A DNA stretch of 64,000 nt from Pseudoduganella flava (lineage in GTDB: Bacteria; Pseudomonadota; Gammaproteobacteria; Burkholderiales; Burkholderiaceae_D), in the NCBI RefSeq assembly GCF_007830495.1, contig NZ_VLKW01000002.1, positions 332,270 through 396,269 on the forward strand, in the 5' to 3' direction. The position numbers were made by a program, and so were the translations under genes. The notes beneath the pieces were generated by a model. That model made no database searches. It worked only from the letters and a program-made list of their open reading frames with translations, and had not been told where the DNA came from. Shown here piece after piece: positions 49,975 to 63,500 of this stretch (the stretch's first letter is position 1; every line of letters starts with the position of its first letter).

Positions 49975-50793
49975 ATGCGTATCGCCACGTTCAACGTCAA
50001 CGGTATCGGCAGCCGGCTGCCGGCCTTGCTGCAATGGCTGGAGGAAAAACAGCCGGATGTCGCCTGCCTGCAGGAATTGAAGGCCCCGCAAGAGAAATTC
50101 CCCGAAGCCGCGCTCAACGATGCCGGCTACCAGGCCATCTGGCATGGCCAGAAAAGCTGGAACGGCGTGGCCATCCTGGCGCGCGGCACCCAGCCCATCG
50201 AGGTGGGCCGCGGCCTGGCCGGCGATCCGGAAGACGAGCAAAGCCGCTACATCGAGGCCGTCGTCAACGACATCGTCATCGCCTGCCTGTACCTGCCGAA
50301 CGGCAACCCCGCACCGGGGCCGAAATTCGATTACAAGCTGAAGTGGTTCGAGCGGCTGATCCGCCGCGGCGAGCAATTGCTGGCGACGGGCGCGCCGGTG
50401 GTGATGGCGGGCGACTTCAACGTGATGCCCACCGAGCTGGACGTGTACAAGCCGGAACGCTGGGTCGACGATGCGCTGTTCCGCCCCGAGACGCGGGACG
50501 CCTTCCACCGGCTGCTGGAGCAGGGCTGGACGGATTCGCTGCGCACGCTGCATCCGGGCGAGAAGATCTACACGTTCTGGGATTACTTCCGCAACGCGTA
50601 TGGCCGCGACGCGGGCTTGCGCATCGACCACCTGCTGCTGAGCCCACCGTTGAAGGCTGCGCTGAAGGCAGCCGGTGTCGACCGCGACGTGCGTGGGCGC
50701 GAAAAGCCCAGCGACCACGCGCCGACGTGGATCGAGCTGGACATGAAGAAGGTCAAGGCAAAGGGCAAGGTCAAGGCTGCCGAGGTGCCCTGA
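49975..50793 (+). CDS. xthA: Exodeoxyribonuclease III (AP endonuclease)
   Basis: This Mg-dependent exonuclease and abasic-site endonuclease of base excision repair has 272 residues. Family motifs are MRIATFNVNGIGSRLPALL (Asn), CLQELKAPQEKFP (metal Glu), ACLYLPNGNP, VMAGDFNVMPTELD (Asp, Asn), LRIDHLLLS and KPSDHAPTWIEL (Asp, His). The C-terminus is Lys-rich (KKVKAKGKVKA). GGGAGGA precedes the ATG at 49975. Confidence 0.95.
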   Translation: MRIATFNVNGIGSRLPALLQWLEEKQPDVACLQELKAPQEKFPEAALNDAGYQAIWHGQKSWNGVAILARGTQPIEVGRGLAGDPEDEQSRYIEAVVNDIVIACLYLPNGNPAPGPKFDYKLKWFERLIRRGEQLLATGAPVVMAGDFNVMPTELDVYKPERWVDDALFRPETRDAFHRLLEQGWTDSLRTLHPGEKIYTFWDYFRNAYGRDAGLRIDHLLLSPPLKAALKAAGVDRDVRGREKPSDHAPTWIELDMKKVKAKGKVKAAEVP

Positions 50794-51070
50794 GCCGGGC
50801 TCAGCCGCCCATTTCAACCCGGCGGTTCATCCAGCGGCCCGGCCGAGCGGTTCAACTCAGCCGCTCGTCCAACAGCTCGGCCCAGCGGCTCAACCCGGCA
50901 GCTCAGCCCAGCAGCTCAACCCGGCAGCTCAGCCCAGCGGCTCAACTCAGCCGCCCATCCAACAGCTCGGCCCAGCGGCTCAACCCGGCAGCTCAGCCGA
51001 GCACGTCAGCCGCGCACGTCAGCCGAGCACGTCAGCCGTATATCTCAGCCGGGCAACTCAGCCGCACACG
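50794..51070. repeat. Repeat-rich spacer between xthA and the MOSC gene
   Basis: This 277-bp spacer is made of imperfect CAGCTCAGCCC/CGGCTCAACCC-type short units. A 60-bp segment (50851-50910) recurs at 50941-51000 with only a few differences, a 90-bp period. The right end changes to ACGTCAGCCG units. No hairpin with a T-run is evident between these convergent genes. Confidence 0.85.
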
Positions 51071-51949
51071 TCAGCCGCACCCCTCCGCGCACTGCACGTC
51101 GAACAGCGCGTGCCCAGCCCAGCGGGGCAGCTCCGGCTGGCCGAACATCGGCGTGGCCGCGTGTGCGTAGCCGAGCGTGCGCGTCAGCCGCGGGAAGGTG
51201 CGGCAATACACGGGCTGGATGCCGGCCAGCCTGGCCAGGTGACGGTATTCGACGACCATGCCCGCCGGCACCCGCGCCAGGATCGCCGCGACCCGTTCGC
51301 GCCAGTCGTCCGACCATACCGGGCAGCTGCCCGGCAGCAGCACGACGGGATCGCCGACCCGGATCGTGCCGCCCCGCACCACCCGGGCCAGCACACCGCG
51401 GCCGCGGCCGATCCGCTGCGCAATGCCGGGATGGCGCGCATCCAGGTAGTTGCACGCTTCGCAGTGGAAGGTCAGCCACAGCACGGCCTGGCTGCCGACG
51501 CGCAGCAGCGTGCCGGATGCCAGCGCCGCCGTATCGATATCGAGCAGCAGGTTCTCGCGCAACGTCAGCGGTGCCAGCCCATGCCGGGTGTACGCCGGCG
51601 CGCCGGCCAGCAGCAACTGGCGCGGCGACAGCGGGTCCGCATGCACGTCGCCGCCGAAGCCCAGCCCGGCATCGGCGCAGGCCAGTTCGACGGGGACGGG
51701 TGCGCGCGCACCGGCGCCGCGCAGCGCAAGTCCCCGTACGGTGCCGATCGCCGCGCCGGACGGGGACCGTAGCGGTGCTGCGGCGGCGGGCGGGAACAAG
51801 GTCTCCATCGCAGGTGGCTGCAGTGCGGCTTCGGCGCCTAATGAGGGCGACACCGTATCCACCGCGGACGCGGATGGCAGGGCCGGCGCCGGCGGCACGG
51901 GCAGGGAAGTATCGGCAGGGGATGACAATGCGGTGAAGGTATGAGGCAT
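51071..51949 (-). CDS. MOSC-domain protein with a C-terminal winged-helix-like segment
   Basis: This 292-residue protein has a MOSC core (about 65-205: GFGGDVHADPLSPRQLLL, LTLRENLLLDI, and FHCEACNYLDARHPGIAQR with the conserved Cys). MOSC domains carry molybdenum-cofactor-linked sulfur chemistry. The C-terminal 80 residues (WRERVAAILARVPAGMVVEY, then HLARLAG) resemble the DNA-binding part of O6-alkylguanine transferases but lack the PCHR active site. The N-terminus is Pro/Ala-rich. GGAG precedes the ATG at 51949. Confidence 0.75.
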   Translation of the reverse strand: MPHTFTALSSPADTSLPVPPAPALPSASAVDTVSPSLGAEAALQPPAMETLFPPAAAAPLRSPSGAAIGTVRGLALRGAGARAPVPVELACADAGLGFGGDVHADPLSPRQLLLAGAPAYTRHGLAPLTLRENLLLDIDTAALASGTLLRVGSQAVLWLTFHCEACNYLDARHPGIAQRIGRGRGVLARVVRGGTIRVGDPVVLLPGSCPVWSDDWRERVAAILARVPAGMVVEYRHLARLAGIQPVYCRTFPRLTRTLGYAHAATPMFGQPELPRWAGHALFDVQCAEGCG

Positions 51950-51969
51950 CGGGAACTCCGTCCAGTGTA

Positions 51970-53793
51970 TCAGGGGTGCTGGGTCACCCATACGGGGGCC
52001 GACCACAGCATCTTGCCGTCGTCCTGCGTCAGCCGCGCATAGTAGTAATGCTCGCCGGGGGAGGGCGCGACCGTCACGTCGCCACCCGTCAGCACCATCG
52101 TCACCGGCGTGCCATTCCGGCCCGGCACGCCTTCGACGATGACGAGCTCGGTCGCGGCCCGGCCGGCGTCGTTGCGGTACAGCACCGACAGCGTCAGCGT
52201 GCCCCGGTTCGCCAGCCGCTCGCCCATCATCTGGCCGTTGGCCGTCAGCATCAGCTGCGAGCCCTTGTCCATCGTCGCGAACACGCGCCGTGCGCGGATC
52301 GCACCCAGCAGCGCGGCGGCCGTGAACGGCTGGTCTTTCGGCAGCAGCACGCCGGTGCGGTTCGGTGCCGCCGTGCCCCAGTTCGCGCAGTGATTGTCCT
52401 GGTCGCTGGAAAACGCCACGTGGAAGCCCGCTTCCAGCGCCCGGTCGCACATGCGCTCGTACACGCTGATGCGGGTTTCGCCTTCGTCCGTGCGCGCAGA
52501 GAACGCGGCGCTGTTGGCCACTTCGCACAGCGCCATCACGGCGTCGCCGTCCTCGGTATATCCCAGCGACCTGCCGGCCACGCGGAACTGGTTGTCCGAT
52601 GGATGATTGAACTGACCCAGCCAGCCGCGCTCGCGCATCAGCGTGTACAGCGCCCGGTAGTTGTTCTTCTCCGTGAACGTGTCGCCGATCAGCTCGCCCG
52701 CGCCATTGCGCTCCCATTCCAGCAGCTCGGGCGTGTTCAGGATGTTCAGGTGGCCGCCATGCGTGATCACGCCCCATTCGAGGCCATACAGCGCGACGAA
52801 GCCGGGATGGGCCGCGTTGAAGGCGGCAGCCTGGTCGAGGCCGGAGCGATACAGCGCCTTCGCGCGGGCCGGGTCGGCGGCCGGATCGGTGTCCTCGGCA
52901 CCGTCGTACATGTGGTTGTGCTCGGATGTGAGCAGGAATTGCAGGCCATGGTCGGCCGCGTACGCGTACGCCTCGGCCGGGCCCGCCGCCGCGCTTTGCG
53001 GGTGTTGCGCGCCGGTGCAGCTGGCCACGTCGCCGCCGCCGTCGCTGTGGTTCGTCTGGCTGTGCAGGTTGCCGAGGTAGATGTCCCAGTCGGCCCAGCC
53101 CGGCATGCGGACGCCGCCCGCCACGCCGGCGGTGCCGGGCGGTGCCCTGTCCACCGCGGCGCGCGGCGGCAGCGGCAGCGCGGCGGCGCCGACGGTGACG
53201 GGACGCTGCTCCTCGACGGCGGCCGCGCTGTCGCCGTGCGGCATCGCCGTCATCCGCAAGCGGTAGACACCCCGTGCCGGCCGTGGCCCGCGGGGGCGCC
53301 AGCTGACCACCTGCCGGCCTGTCCCACGGATCAGTTCGCCGATACCGCGCCAGCGTTCGACGACGCTGCCGTCCGGCGCCGTCAGTTCCAGCCGCCAGTC
53401 GACGACCTGGCCGGGCCGGGCTGTGGGGTGGTGGAAGGTCAGCACGAAGCGGCGTTCGGCAAACGTGTCGCCGCCATGCCCGGGCGTTTCCAGCCATGCC
53501 TCGAATTCGTCGTGATCGTGCACCTGCGCCTGCGCCGCCGCCGGGCCGGCAGCGAGCGCCGACAGGCACGCGATCAGGCAGGCAATCAGGCACGCCAGCA
53601 GGCATTCAAGGAGGAACGCAGGAAGGTGCGCCGGTAGGTACGCAAGCAGCGCGCGCCACCGGAACGGCCGCCACCGGCCGCTTGCCGCTACCATTGGAGT
53701 TGTCGATACCTTCATGCGGCATGCCAGCCGTAGCCGTAGCCGGTGCCGTAGCCGTAGCCGTAGCCAGTGCCTTGCCTGCGCGATCCCGTCCAT
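51970..53793 (-). CDS. CehA/McbA-type PHP metallohydrolase (secreted or membrane-associated)
   Basis: This hydrolase of about 607 residues has a PHP-like metal site: [38 protein letters not shown] and [12 protein letters not shown] Cys-rich hydrophobic helix near 60-90 may be a signal or anchor. AGGAGG lies 5 bases before the ATG at 53793, which favours it over an ATG at 53715 closer to that helix. The extra leader is a run of Leu-Arg dipeptides from a 6-bp repeat. The substrate is unknown. Confidence 0.82.
   Translation of the reverse strand: MDGIAQARHWLRLRLRHRLRLRLACRMKVSTTPMVAASGRWRPFRWRALLAYLPAHLPAFLLECLLACLIACLIACLSALAAGPAAAQAQVHDHDEFEAWLETPGHGGDTFAERRFVLTFHHPTARPGQVVDWRLELTAPDGSVVERWRGIGELIRGTGRQVVSWRPRGPRPARGVYRLRMTAMPHGDSAAAVEEQRPVTVGAAALPLPPRAAVDRAPPGTAGVAGGVRMPGWADWDIYLGNLHSQTNHSDGGGDVASCTGAQHPQSAAAGPAEAYAYAADHGLQFLLTSEHNHMYDGAEDTDPAADPARAKALYRSGLDQAAAFNAAHPGFVALYGLEWGVITHGGHLNILNTPELLEWERNGAGELIGDTFTEKNNYRALYTLMRERGWLGQFNHPSDNQFRVAGRSLGYTEDGDAVMALCEVANSAAFSARTDEGETRISVYERMCDRALEAGFHVAFSSDQDNHCANWGTAAPNRTGVLLPKDQPFTAAALLGAIRARRVFATMDKGSQLMLTANGQMMGERLANRGTLTLSVLYRNDAGRAATELVIVEGVPGRNGTPVTMVLTGGDVTVAPSPGEHYYYARLTQDDGKMLWSAPVWVTQHP
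53566..53613. repeat. Four-copy 12-bp repeat in the metallohydrolase signal region
   Basis: Adjacent 12-mers GCACGCGATCAG, GCAGGCAATCAG, GCACGCCAGCAG and GCATTCAAGGAG. On the minus strand they encode the [14 protein letters not shown] hydrophobic helix. Confidence 0.75.
53727..53768. repeat. Hexanucleotide GCCGTA repeat
   Basis: Seven 6-bp units, five exactly GCCGTA, near the 5' end of the metallohydrolase gene. They encode alternating Leu and Arg. Gain or loss of units would keep the frame. Confidence 0.85.
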
Positions 53794-53947
53794 GTCCGCC
53801 TCCTGCTCTACGGTTGGACGTGGCGGACCGAACTTGGTTGCATCGGCTCCGCTGTTGTGTTTGAGTCTCGTCAAACCCTCGTCGCGATGCCCGGAGCGGC
53901 GCTTTCAAGGTATGCTGCCGGATTGCAAGAAGTGTCCAGTGGAAAGA

Positions 53948-57041
<3,094 letters not shown>

Positions 57042-57049
<8 letters not shown>

Positions 57050-57076
57050 GGGGCGCACTGAGGTACCGCACTGAGG
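57042..57076 (+). repeat. Three-copy CGCACTGAGG repeat over the kinase stop codon
   Basis: Copies at 57042, 57054 and 57067 (12-13 bp period). The first contains the TGA stop of the CHASE kinase. Confidence 0.75.
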
Positions 57077-57148
57077 CACAGCGCGATCCCGCTGAGCCGC
57101 CGGCGCGGCAATGAGGGATAATAGCGTTGTCTTCAGCAGTGGCACATT

Positions 57149-60100
57149 ATGGCAACAGGCATCGCCCCCGGTTTATTGATTTTGCACGGCAACCAGCTCG
57201 AACAGCTGCGCGCGGCGGTGTTCCAATGGTTGCGCGCCAATCCGCTCGACCCGCTGGAAACGGATATCCTGCTGGTGCAGTCGAACGGCGTGGCCGAATG
57301 GCTGAAGATCGCGCTGGCCGAGGAGGGCGGCGTGTGCGCCGCCACGCGCGTGGCGCTGCCGGCGCGCTTCCTGTGGGAGGCCTACCGCGGCATGCTGGGG
57401 CGCGAGCATGTGCCGCGCATTTCCGCCTTCGACAAGGGCCCGCTGACGTGGCGTCTGATGCGCCTGTTGCCGGGCCTGTTGCGTGACGATGCGTTCGCGC
57501 CGCTGCGCCACTTCCTGAAGGATGGCGATGCGGAGCGCCGGCTGCAGCTGGCCGAGCGCCTGTCCGACCTGTTCGACCAGTACCAGGTGTACCGCGCCGA
57601 CTGGCTGGCCGACTGGGCCGCCGGGCGGGACCTGCTGCGTTGCCCACGCGGCATCGTGCACGCGCTGCCCGGGGGCCAGCGTTGGCAGGGCGCGTTGTGG
57701 CGCGCCGTGATCGGCAGCGTTCCGGCCGAGGAGCGCGCGCTGGGCCGCGCCGGCGTGCACACGGAATTCGTGCGCGCCGTCGAAGCGGGCATGCAGCCGG
57801 CCGCGCCGCTGCCGCGCCGCGTGGTGCTGTTCGGCGTGTCCGCGCTGCCGTACCAGACCTTGCAGGCGCTGGCCGCGCTGGCCCGCTTCACGCAGGTGAT
57901 CGTCGCCGTGCCCAATCCCTGCCGCTACCACTGGGGCGACATCATCGACGGCCGCGACCTGCTGCGCGCGGCGCGGCGCCGTCATCCGCAACGCAACGGC
58001 GTCGACCTGGCCCAGGTGCCGATCGAGGCGCTGCACGCGCACAGCCATCCGCTGCTGGCAAGCTGGGGCCGGCAAGGCCGCGACTACATCCGCATGCTGG
58101 ACGAATTCGACGAAGCGGCGGGCGAACATGCGCAGCACCTGCGCGTGGACCTGTTCTCCGATGGCGATGGCGACACGTTGCTGCGCCAGGTGCAGGGCGC
58201 GGTGCGCGACCTGCTGCCGCTGTCCGAGCACCAGTTCCCCGTGCCGGATACCACTGACCGTTCGATCGTCTTCCACGTCGCGCACAGCGTGCAGCGCGAA
58301 GTGGAAGTGCTGCACGACCAGCTGCTGGCGCTGTTCAAGCACGACCCCACGCTGCGCCCGCGCGACGTGGTCGTGATGGTGCCCGACATCGACGTGTTCA
58401 CGGCCGCGATCCACGCCGTGTTCGGCCAGTACAAGGGCTGGAAACAGGGCGGCGACACGCGTTTCATCCCGTTCGCGATCGGCGACGTCAACGACCGCAG
58501 CGTGAACCCGCTGCTGGTCGCGCTGGAATGGCTGCTGCGGCTGCCGCAGCAGCGCTGCCGCCAGAGCGAGGTGCGCGACCTGCTGGACGTGCCGGCCGTC
58601 GCCACGCGCTTCGGGCTTGCCGAGGACGACCTGCCGACGCTCGGCCTGTGGATCGAAGGCTCCGGCGTGCGCTGGGGCCTGGACCGCGGCCACCGCACCG
58701 GGCTGGGGCTCGGCACGGCGGGCGAGCAGAACGCATGGATCTTCGGCATCCGCCGCATGCTGCTCGGCTATGCGAGCGGCGACGGCGCGGCCTTCGGCGA
58801 CATCGAGCCGTATGGCGAAGTGGGCGGCCTGGATGCGGCGCTGGCCGGGTCGCTGGCGCAGCTGGTCGAAGCGCTGCTGGCGTGGCGCGAACGGCTGGCG
58901 CAGCCCCGTTCGCCGGCGGAGTGGGGCGAGCTGGCGCGCGCGCTGCTGGCGCAGTTCTTCGATGCGCGCGAGGAGGCCGACCGCCTGACGCTCAACCAGC
59001 TGAACGAAACGTTGAACCAGTGGCTGGAAACGTGCGAAGGCGCCGGCTTCGACGAGGCGGTGCCGTTGTCCGTGCTGCGCGAAGCGTGGCTGGGCGCGCT
59101 GGACGAGCCGTCGCTGGAGCACCAGTTCGTGTCCGGCGGCGTCACGTTCTGCACGCTGATGCCGATGCGCGCCGTGCCGTTCCGCGTCGTCTGCCTGCTG
59201 GGCATGAACGACGGCGACTTCCCGCGCCGCGCCAGCCGCGCCGACTTCGACCTGCTGGCGCTGCCCGGCATGGCGCGCCCGGGCGACCGCTCGCGCCGCG
59301 ACGACGACCGCTACCTGATGCTGGAAGCCGTGCTGGCCGCGCGCGACGTGCTGTACATCAGCTGGTGCGGCCGCAATGCGCGCGACAACAGCGAACAGCC
59401 GCCGTCCGTGCTGGTGGCGCAGCTGCTCGATTACCTGAAGGCCGGCTGGTACCTCGACCTGGCCGAGCGCACCACGGAACACGCGCTGCAGCCGTTCTCG
59501 CGGCGCTATTTCGAGCAGGGCGGCCTGCTGACGTACGCCGGCGAATGGCGCTCCGCCCACGCGGGCGCCGGCGCCCACGCCGACATCGACCTGCCGCCGT
59601 ACGAGGTGGACGAGCGCTTCCGCCTGAAGCTTGCGGGCCTGGCCGCGTTCCTGCGCCAGCCGGTGCGCTACTTCTTCCAGCAGCGCCTCGGTGTGCGCTT
59701 CGCCGAGTCGGCGTTGGTCGGCGAGGACGAGGAACCGTTCGCGCTCGATGCGCTGCAGCGCTACTTCCTGGAAGACGTGCTGCTGGGCGACGACGGCGCC
59801 GAGCGCGAGGAAGACGTGCGCACCGCGCTGACGGAACGGGCGCAGCGCCTGCAGCGCGAAGGCATGCTGCCGATCGGCCTGATCGGCGACCGCGTGCGCA
59901 CGGCGCTCGTCGAAGACGTGCTGCCGGCGCGCCGTGCGTGGCTGGCGCTGCGCGCACGCTACCCGGAGGCGGCGCCGAAGCTGCCGGTGGGCTTGACGTT
60001 GTCCGGCATCGTGCTGGAAGACTGGATCGACCAGCTGCGCACCGACGGCACCGCTACGGTCTGGCTGGCGCAGATCTCGTCGAAGGTGCTCGACAAGGCG

Positions 60101-60538
60101 GGCCAACCGCGCGCCGACAAGCTGGTGCCCGCGTGGCTGCGTCAACTGGCCGCCGCCGCGCAGGGCATGCCGGTGACGGGGCTGCTGGTGGCGCGCGACG
60201 CCGTCGTCACGATGGCGCCTTTGGAGACGGAAGCGGCGCGCGACGTGCTGGCCGACCTGGTGGCGCTGTGGCGGCAGGGCATGGATGGCCCGCTGCCGGT
60301 GGCCTGCAAGACGGCGCTCGCGTTGATCGGCGGCGGCGTGCCGCGCGACGCCTACGAGCATGGCTTCGACCGGCGCGGCGAAAAGGACGACCTGTGCCTG
60401 TACCGCTTGTGGCCTGAATACGGCGACCTGGCCGCCGAACCGGCGTTTGCCGCCACTGCCCAGGCCCTGTATGGCCCGCTGCTGGCATGGCAGGCCGAGT
60501 GCGTGACGGTGCAGCCGATCGGGGGAGGGGAGGCATGA
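57149..60538 (+). CDS. recC: Exodeoxyribonuclease V gamma chain
   Basis: This Chi-recognising, nuclease-dead subunit of RecBCD acts in double-strand break repair. The 1129-residue sequence starts with the family stretch LILHGNQLEQLRAAVFQWL and SNGVAEWLKIALAEEGGVCA. It has PARFLWEAYRGMLG and later CLLGMNDGDFPRRASRADFD, all typical of RecC. Its stop overlaps the recB start (ATGA). Confidence 0.95.
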   Translation: MATGIAPGLLILHGNQLEQLRAAVFQWLRANPLDPLETDILLVQSNGVAEWLKIALAEEGGVCAATRVALPARFLWEAYRGMLGREHVPRISAFDKGPLTWRLMRLLPGLLRDDAFAPLRHFLKDGDAERRLQLAERLSDLFDQYQVYRADWLADWAAGRDLLRCPRGIVHALPGGQRWQGALWRAVIGSVPAEERALGRAGVHTEFVRAVEAGMQPAAPLPRRVVLFGVSALPYQTLQALAALARFTQVIVAVPNPCRYHWGDIIDGRDLLRAARRRHPQRNGVDLAQVPIEALHAHSHPLLASWGRQGRDYIRMLDEFDEAAGEHAQHLRVDLFSDGDGDTLLRQVQGAVRDLLPLSEHQFPVPDTTDRSIVFHVAHSVQREVEVLHDQLLALFKHDPTLRPRDVVVMVPDIDVFTAAIHAVFGQYKGWKQGGDTRFIPFAIGDVNDRSVNPLLVALEWLLRLPQQRCRQSEVRDLLDVPAVATRFGLAEDDLPTLGLWIEGSGVRWGLDRGHRTGLGLGTAGEQNAWIFGIRRMLLGYASGDGAAFGDIEPYGEVGGLDAALAGSLAQLVEALLAWRERLAQPRSPAEWGELARALLAQFFDAREEADRLTLNQLNETLNQWLETCEGAGFDEAVPLSVLREAWLGALDEPSLEHQFVSGGVTFCTLMPMRAVPFRVVCLLGMNDGDFPRRASRADFDLLALPGMARPGDRSRRDDDRYLMLEAVLAARDVLYISWCGRNARDNSEQPPSVLVAQLLDYLKAGWYLDLAERTTEHALQPFSRRYFEQGGLLTYAGEWRSAHAGAGAHADIDLPPYEVDERFRLKLAGLAAFLRQPVRYFFQQRLGVRFAESALVGEDEEPFALDALQRYFLEDVLLGDDGAEREEDVRTALTERAQRLQREGMLPIGLIGDRVRTALVEDVLPARRAWLALRARYPEAAPKLPVGLTLSGIVLEDWIDQLRTDGTATVWLAQISSKVLDKAGQPRADKLVPAWLRQLAAAAQGMPVTGLLVARDAVVTMAPLETEAARDVLADLVALWRQGMDGPLPVACKTALALIGGGVPRDAYEHGFDRRGEKDDLCLYRLWPEYGDLAAEPAFAATAQALYGPLLAWQAECVTVQPIGGGEA

Positions 60539-63500
60539 GCCGCCTGCTTGAACCCCTCGCGTTTCCCCTGCATGGCTCGCGGCTGATCGAGGCGTCGGCC
60601 GGCACCGGCAAGACGTGGACGATCGCCGCACTGTACCTGCGCCTCGTGCTGGGGCACGGCAATGAAGCGGCCTATGTGCGCCCGCTGCTGCCGGCGGACA
60701 TCCTCGTGATGACGTTCACCCGCGCGGCAACGCGCGAGCTGTCGAACCGCATCCGCGAACGGCTCGTTGAAGCGGCGGCATACTTCCGCGGCCAGGCGGA
60801 CAATGCGGACCCGTACCTTGCCGCGCTGCTGGACGCTTACCCGGACGAAGCGGCGCGCCTGCAGGCCGGCCACCGGCTGATGCTGGCCGCCGAGACGATG
60901 GACGAGGCGGCGATCTTCACGATCGACGCGTGGTGCCAGCGCATGTTGCGCGAGCACGCGTTCGACAGCGGCAGCCTGTTCGACGAGGAACTGATCACGG
61001 ACGAGCAGGCGCTGTTCGAGGATGCCGTGCACGACTACTGGCGCCAGCACGTCTATCCGCTGAAGGAGCCGGCGCTGGGCGCGCTGCTGGAATGCTGGCC
61101 GGACGTCGCGCGCCTGAAGACGGCGCTGCGCGACCTGGTCAAGCGGGCCGAGGACGGCTGGCACCGCGATGGCGATACCATCGAGCCGCTGGGCGCGCTG
61201 ATCGGCCGTTCGCTGCGCGAGCGCCAGGAGCTGCTGGCCGCGTTGAAGGCCGGCTGGGCGGAACGCGCGGACCGGATGGAACAATGGCTGGAGCGGCAGA
61301 AGGCCGCCAAGCTGCTGAACGGCCGCATGATGAACGCGGCCTGGCTGGTCGGCTGGTTCGGCGCGCTGCGGGCATGGGCCAACGATCCGGCGCAGGTGGC
61401 GTTGGACTTGAAAAAAGGGTGGGAGCGGCTGGCCCCGGATGGCGTCGGCGAAGCGTATTCCGGCGGCGAGGCGATTCCGGAGGACTTCGATGAACTGGTG
61501 CGGCTGCGCACGGGCCTGGCCAACTGCGAGCCGCTGGCGCACCGGCTGCACCGGCACGCGGCAGGCGTCGTCGCCGAACGGATGGCGGAACTGAAGGCGC
61601 GCAACCGCCAGTTCGGGTTTGCCGACATGCTGGTGCGCCTGCAGGAAGCGCTGGAAGGGCCGAACGGCGCCGCGCTGCGCGAGCGCATCACGCAGCAGTA
61701 CCCGGTGGCGCTGGTCGACGAATTCCAGGACACGGCGCCCACCCAGTACCGCATCTTCGATTTGCTGTACCGCGTGGCCGCCAATGACCCGCAACTGGGC
61801 CTGTTCCTGATCGGCGACCCGAAGCAGTCGATCTACGGTTTCCGCGGCGCCGACATCCACAGCTACCTGGCGGCGCGCCGCGCCACCGAAGGCCGGCACT
61901 ACCAGCTGGGCACGAACTACCGCTCCACCCGCGAAGTGGTGGAAGCCGTCAACCGGATCTTCCTGCATGCCGAGAGCACGGCCGGCGGCACGGGCTTCGC
62001 GCGCGGCGCGTTCCGCTTCCGCGACGGCATCGTCAACCCGTTGCCGTTCGAGCCTGTCGATGCGAAGGGGCGCGGCGAGCGGCTCGTTGGGGTCGAAGGT
62101 CAGCTGCAGGCGCTGACGGTGTCGTGCAGCGACGTGCTGGACCTGAAGGCGGACGACTACCGCGACTTCTTCGCGCACCACTGCGCCGAGCACATCGTGC
62201 AGTTGCTGAACCATCCCGGCACGGGATTCGACGGGCCGGACGGCTTCCGGCGCCTGGAGCCGGCCGACATCGCGATCCTCGTGCGCGACCGCAAGGAAGC
62301 AACCGCCGTGCGGCGCGCGCTGCAGCAGCGGCGCGTACCCAGCGTCTACCTGTCCGACAAGGATTCCGTGCTGGAGTCGGACGAGGCGCAGGACGTGCTG
62401 CGCTGGCTGGCGGCATTGGCCAATCCGCTCGACGGCGCGCTGGCCCGCGCGGCGCTGGCCACGCGCACGGCCAACCTGCCGCTGGCGGAACTGGCGCGGC
62501 TGTCGTCGGACGAACTGGCGTGGGAACAGCGCGTCGAGCAGTTGAAAAGCCTGCACACGGTGTGGCAGCGCCAGGGCGTGCTGGCGATGCTGCGCCGCTT
62601 CATCCACGAACTGGGCCTGCCGGCCGCGCTGCTGGCGCAACCGGGCGGCGAGCGGCGGCTGACGAACCTGCTGCACCTGGCGGAACTGCTGCAATCGGCC
62701 AGCCGCCAGCTGGACGGCGAACAGGCACTGATCCGCTGGATGGCCGAGCAGGTCGAAGGCGAGGGCGCGGCCGGCGACGAGCAGGTGTTGCGGCTGGAGT
62801 CCGACGCGGAACTGGTCAAGGTCGTCACCGTGCACAAGTCGAAGGGGCTGGAATACCCGCTCGTCTACCTGCCGTTCGCCGTCACGGCGCGCAAGGTCGA
62901 AAAGCGCAACCGCAGCTTCTTCGAATACACCGATGGCGACGGCGTGCGGCGCATCGACATGGCGCTGTCGGACGAAGCCCATGCCGCCGTCGAAGCGGCC
63001 CGCATCGAGGAAGAACTGCGCCTGCTGTACGTGGCGCTGACGCGCGCGCGGCACTTCCTGTGGCTCGGTGTCGCGGCGCTGCCCGGCCGCAAGGAAGGCA
63101 GCAATCTGCTGCATGAATCGGCGCTCGGCTACCTGCTGACGGGCGGCGAACACCTGCCGGCCGAGGCGCTGCGCGAGCGCTGGCAGCAGCTGGCCGGAGA
63201 CTGCGGGGCGATCGGCATCGCCGGTATCGGTGCTCCCGAACGCATGACGGTGCTGAACCGCGTGGAGCGGCGCGCGCCGCTCGTCGAGACGCGGCCATAC
63301 GACGCCCAGTTCGAGCGCGACTGGTCGGTAGGCAGCTTCACGTCGCTGGCGCGCGGCACACAGGCGGCACCGCGCCACGCGCTGGAGGAAACGCTGCTCG
63401 AAGGCGACGACAGCGCCACGCTGCCGGCTGGCGACGACGCACCCTGGCATCGTTTCCCGCGCGGCTCCGTGCCCGGCAACTTCCTGCACGAGCAGCTTGA

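Noticed and set aside
51071..53605. An 844-codon minus-strand frame spanning the MOSC and metallohydrolase genes
   Set aside because: Only the part from the ATG at 51949 has a ribosome-binding site and family motifs. The upstream part is out of frame with the real metallohydrolase.
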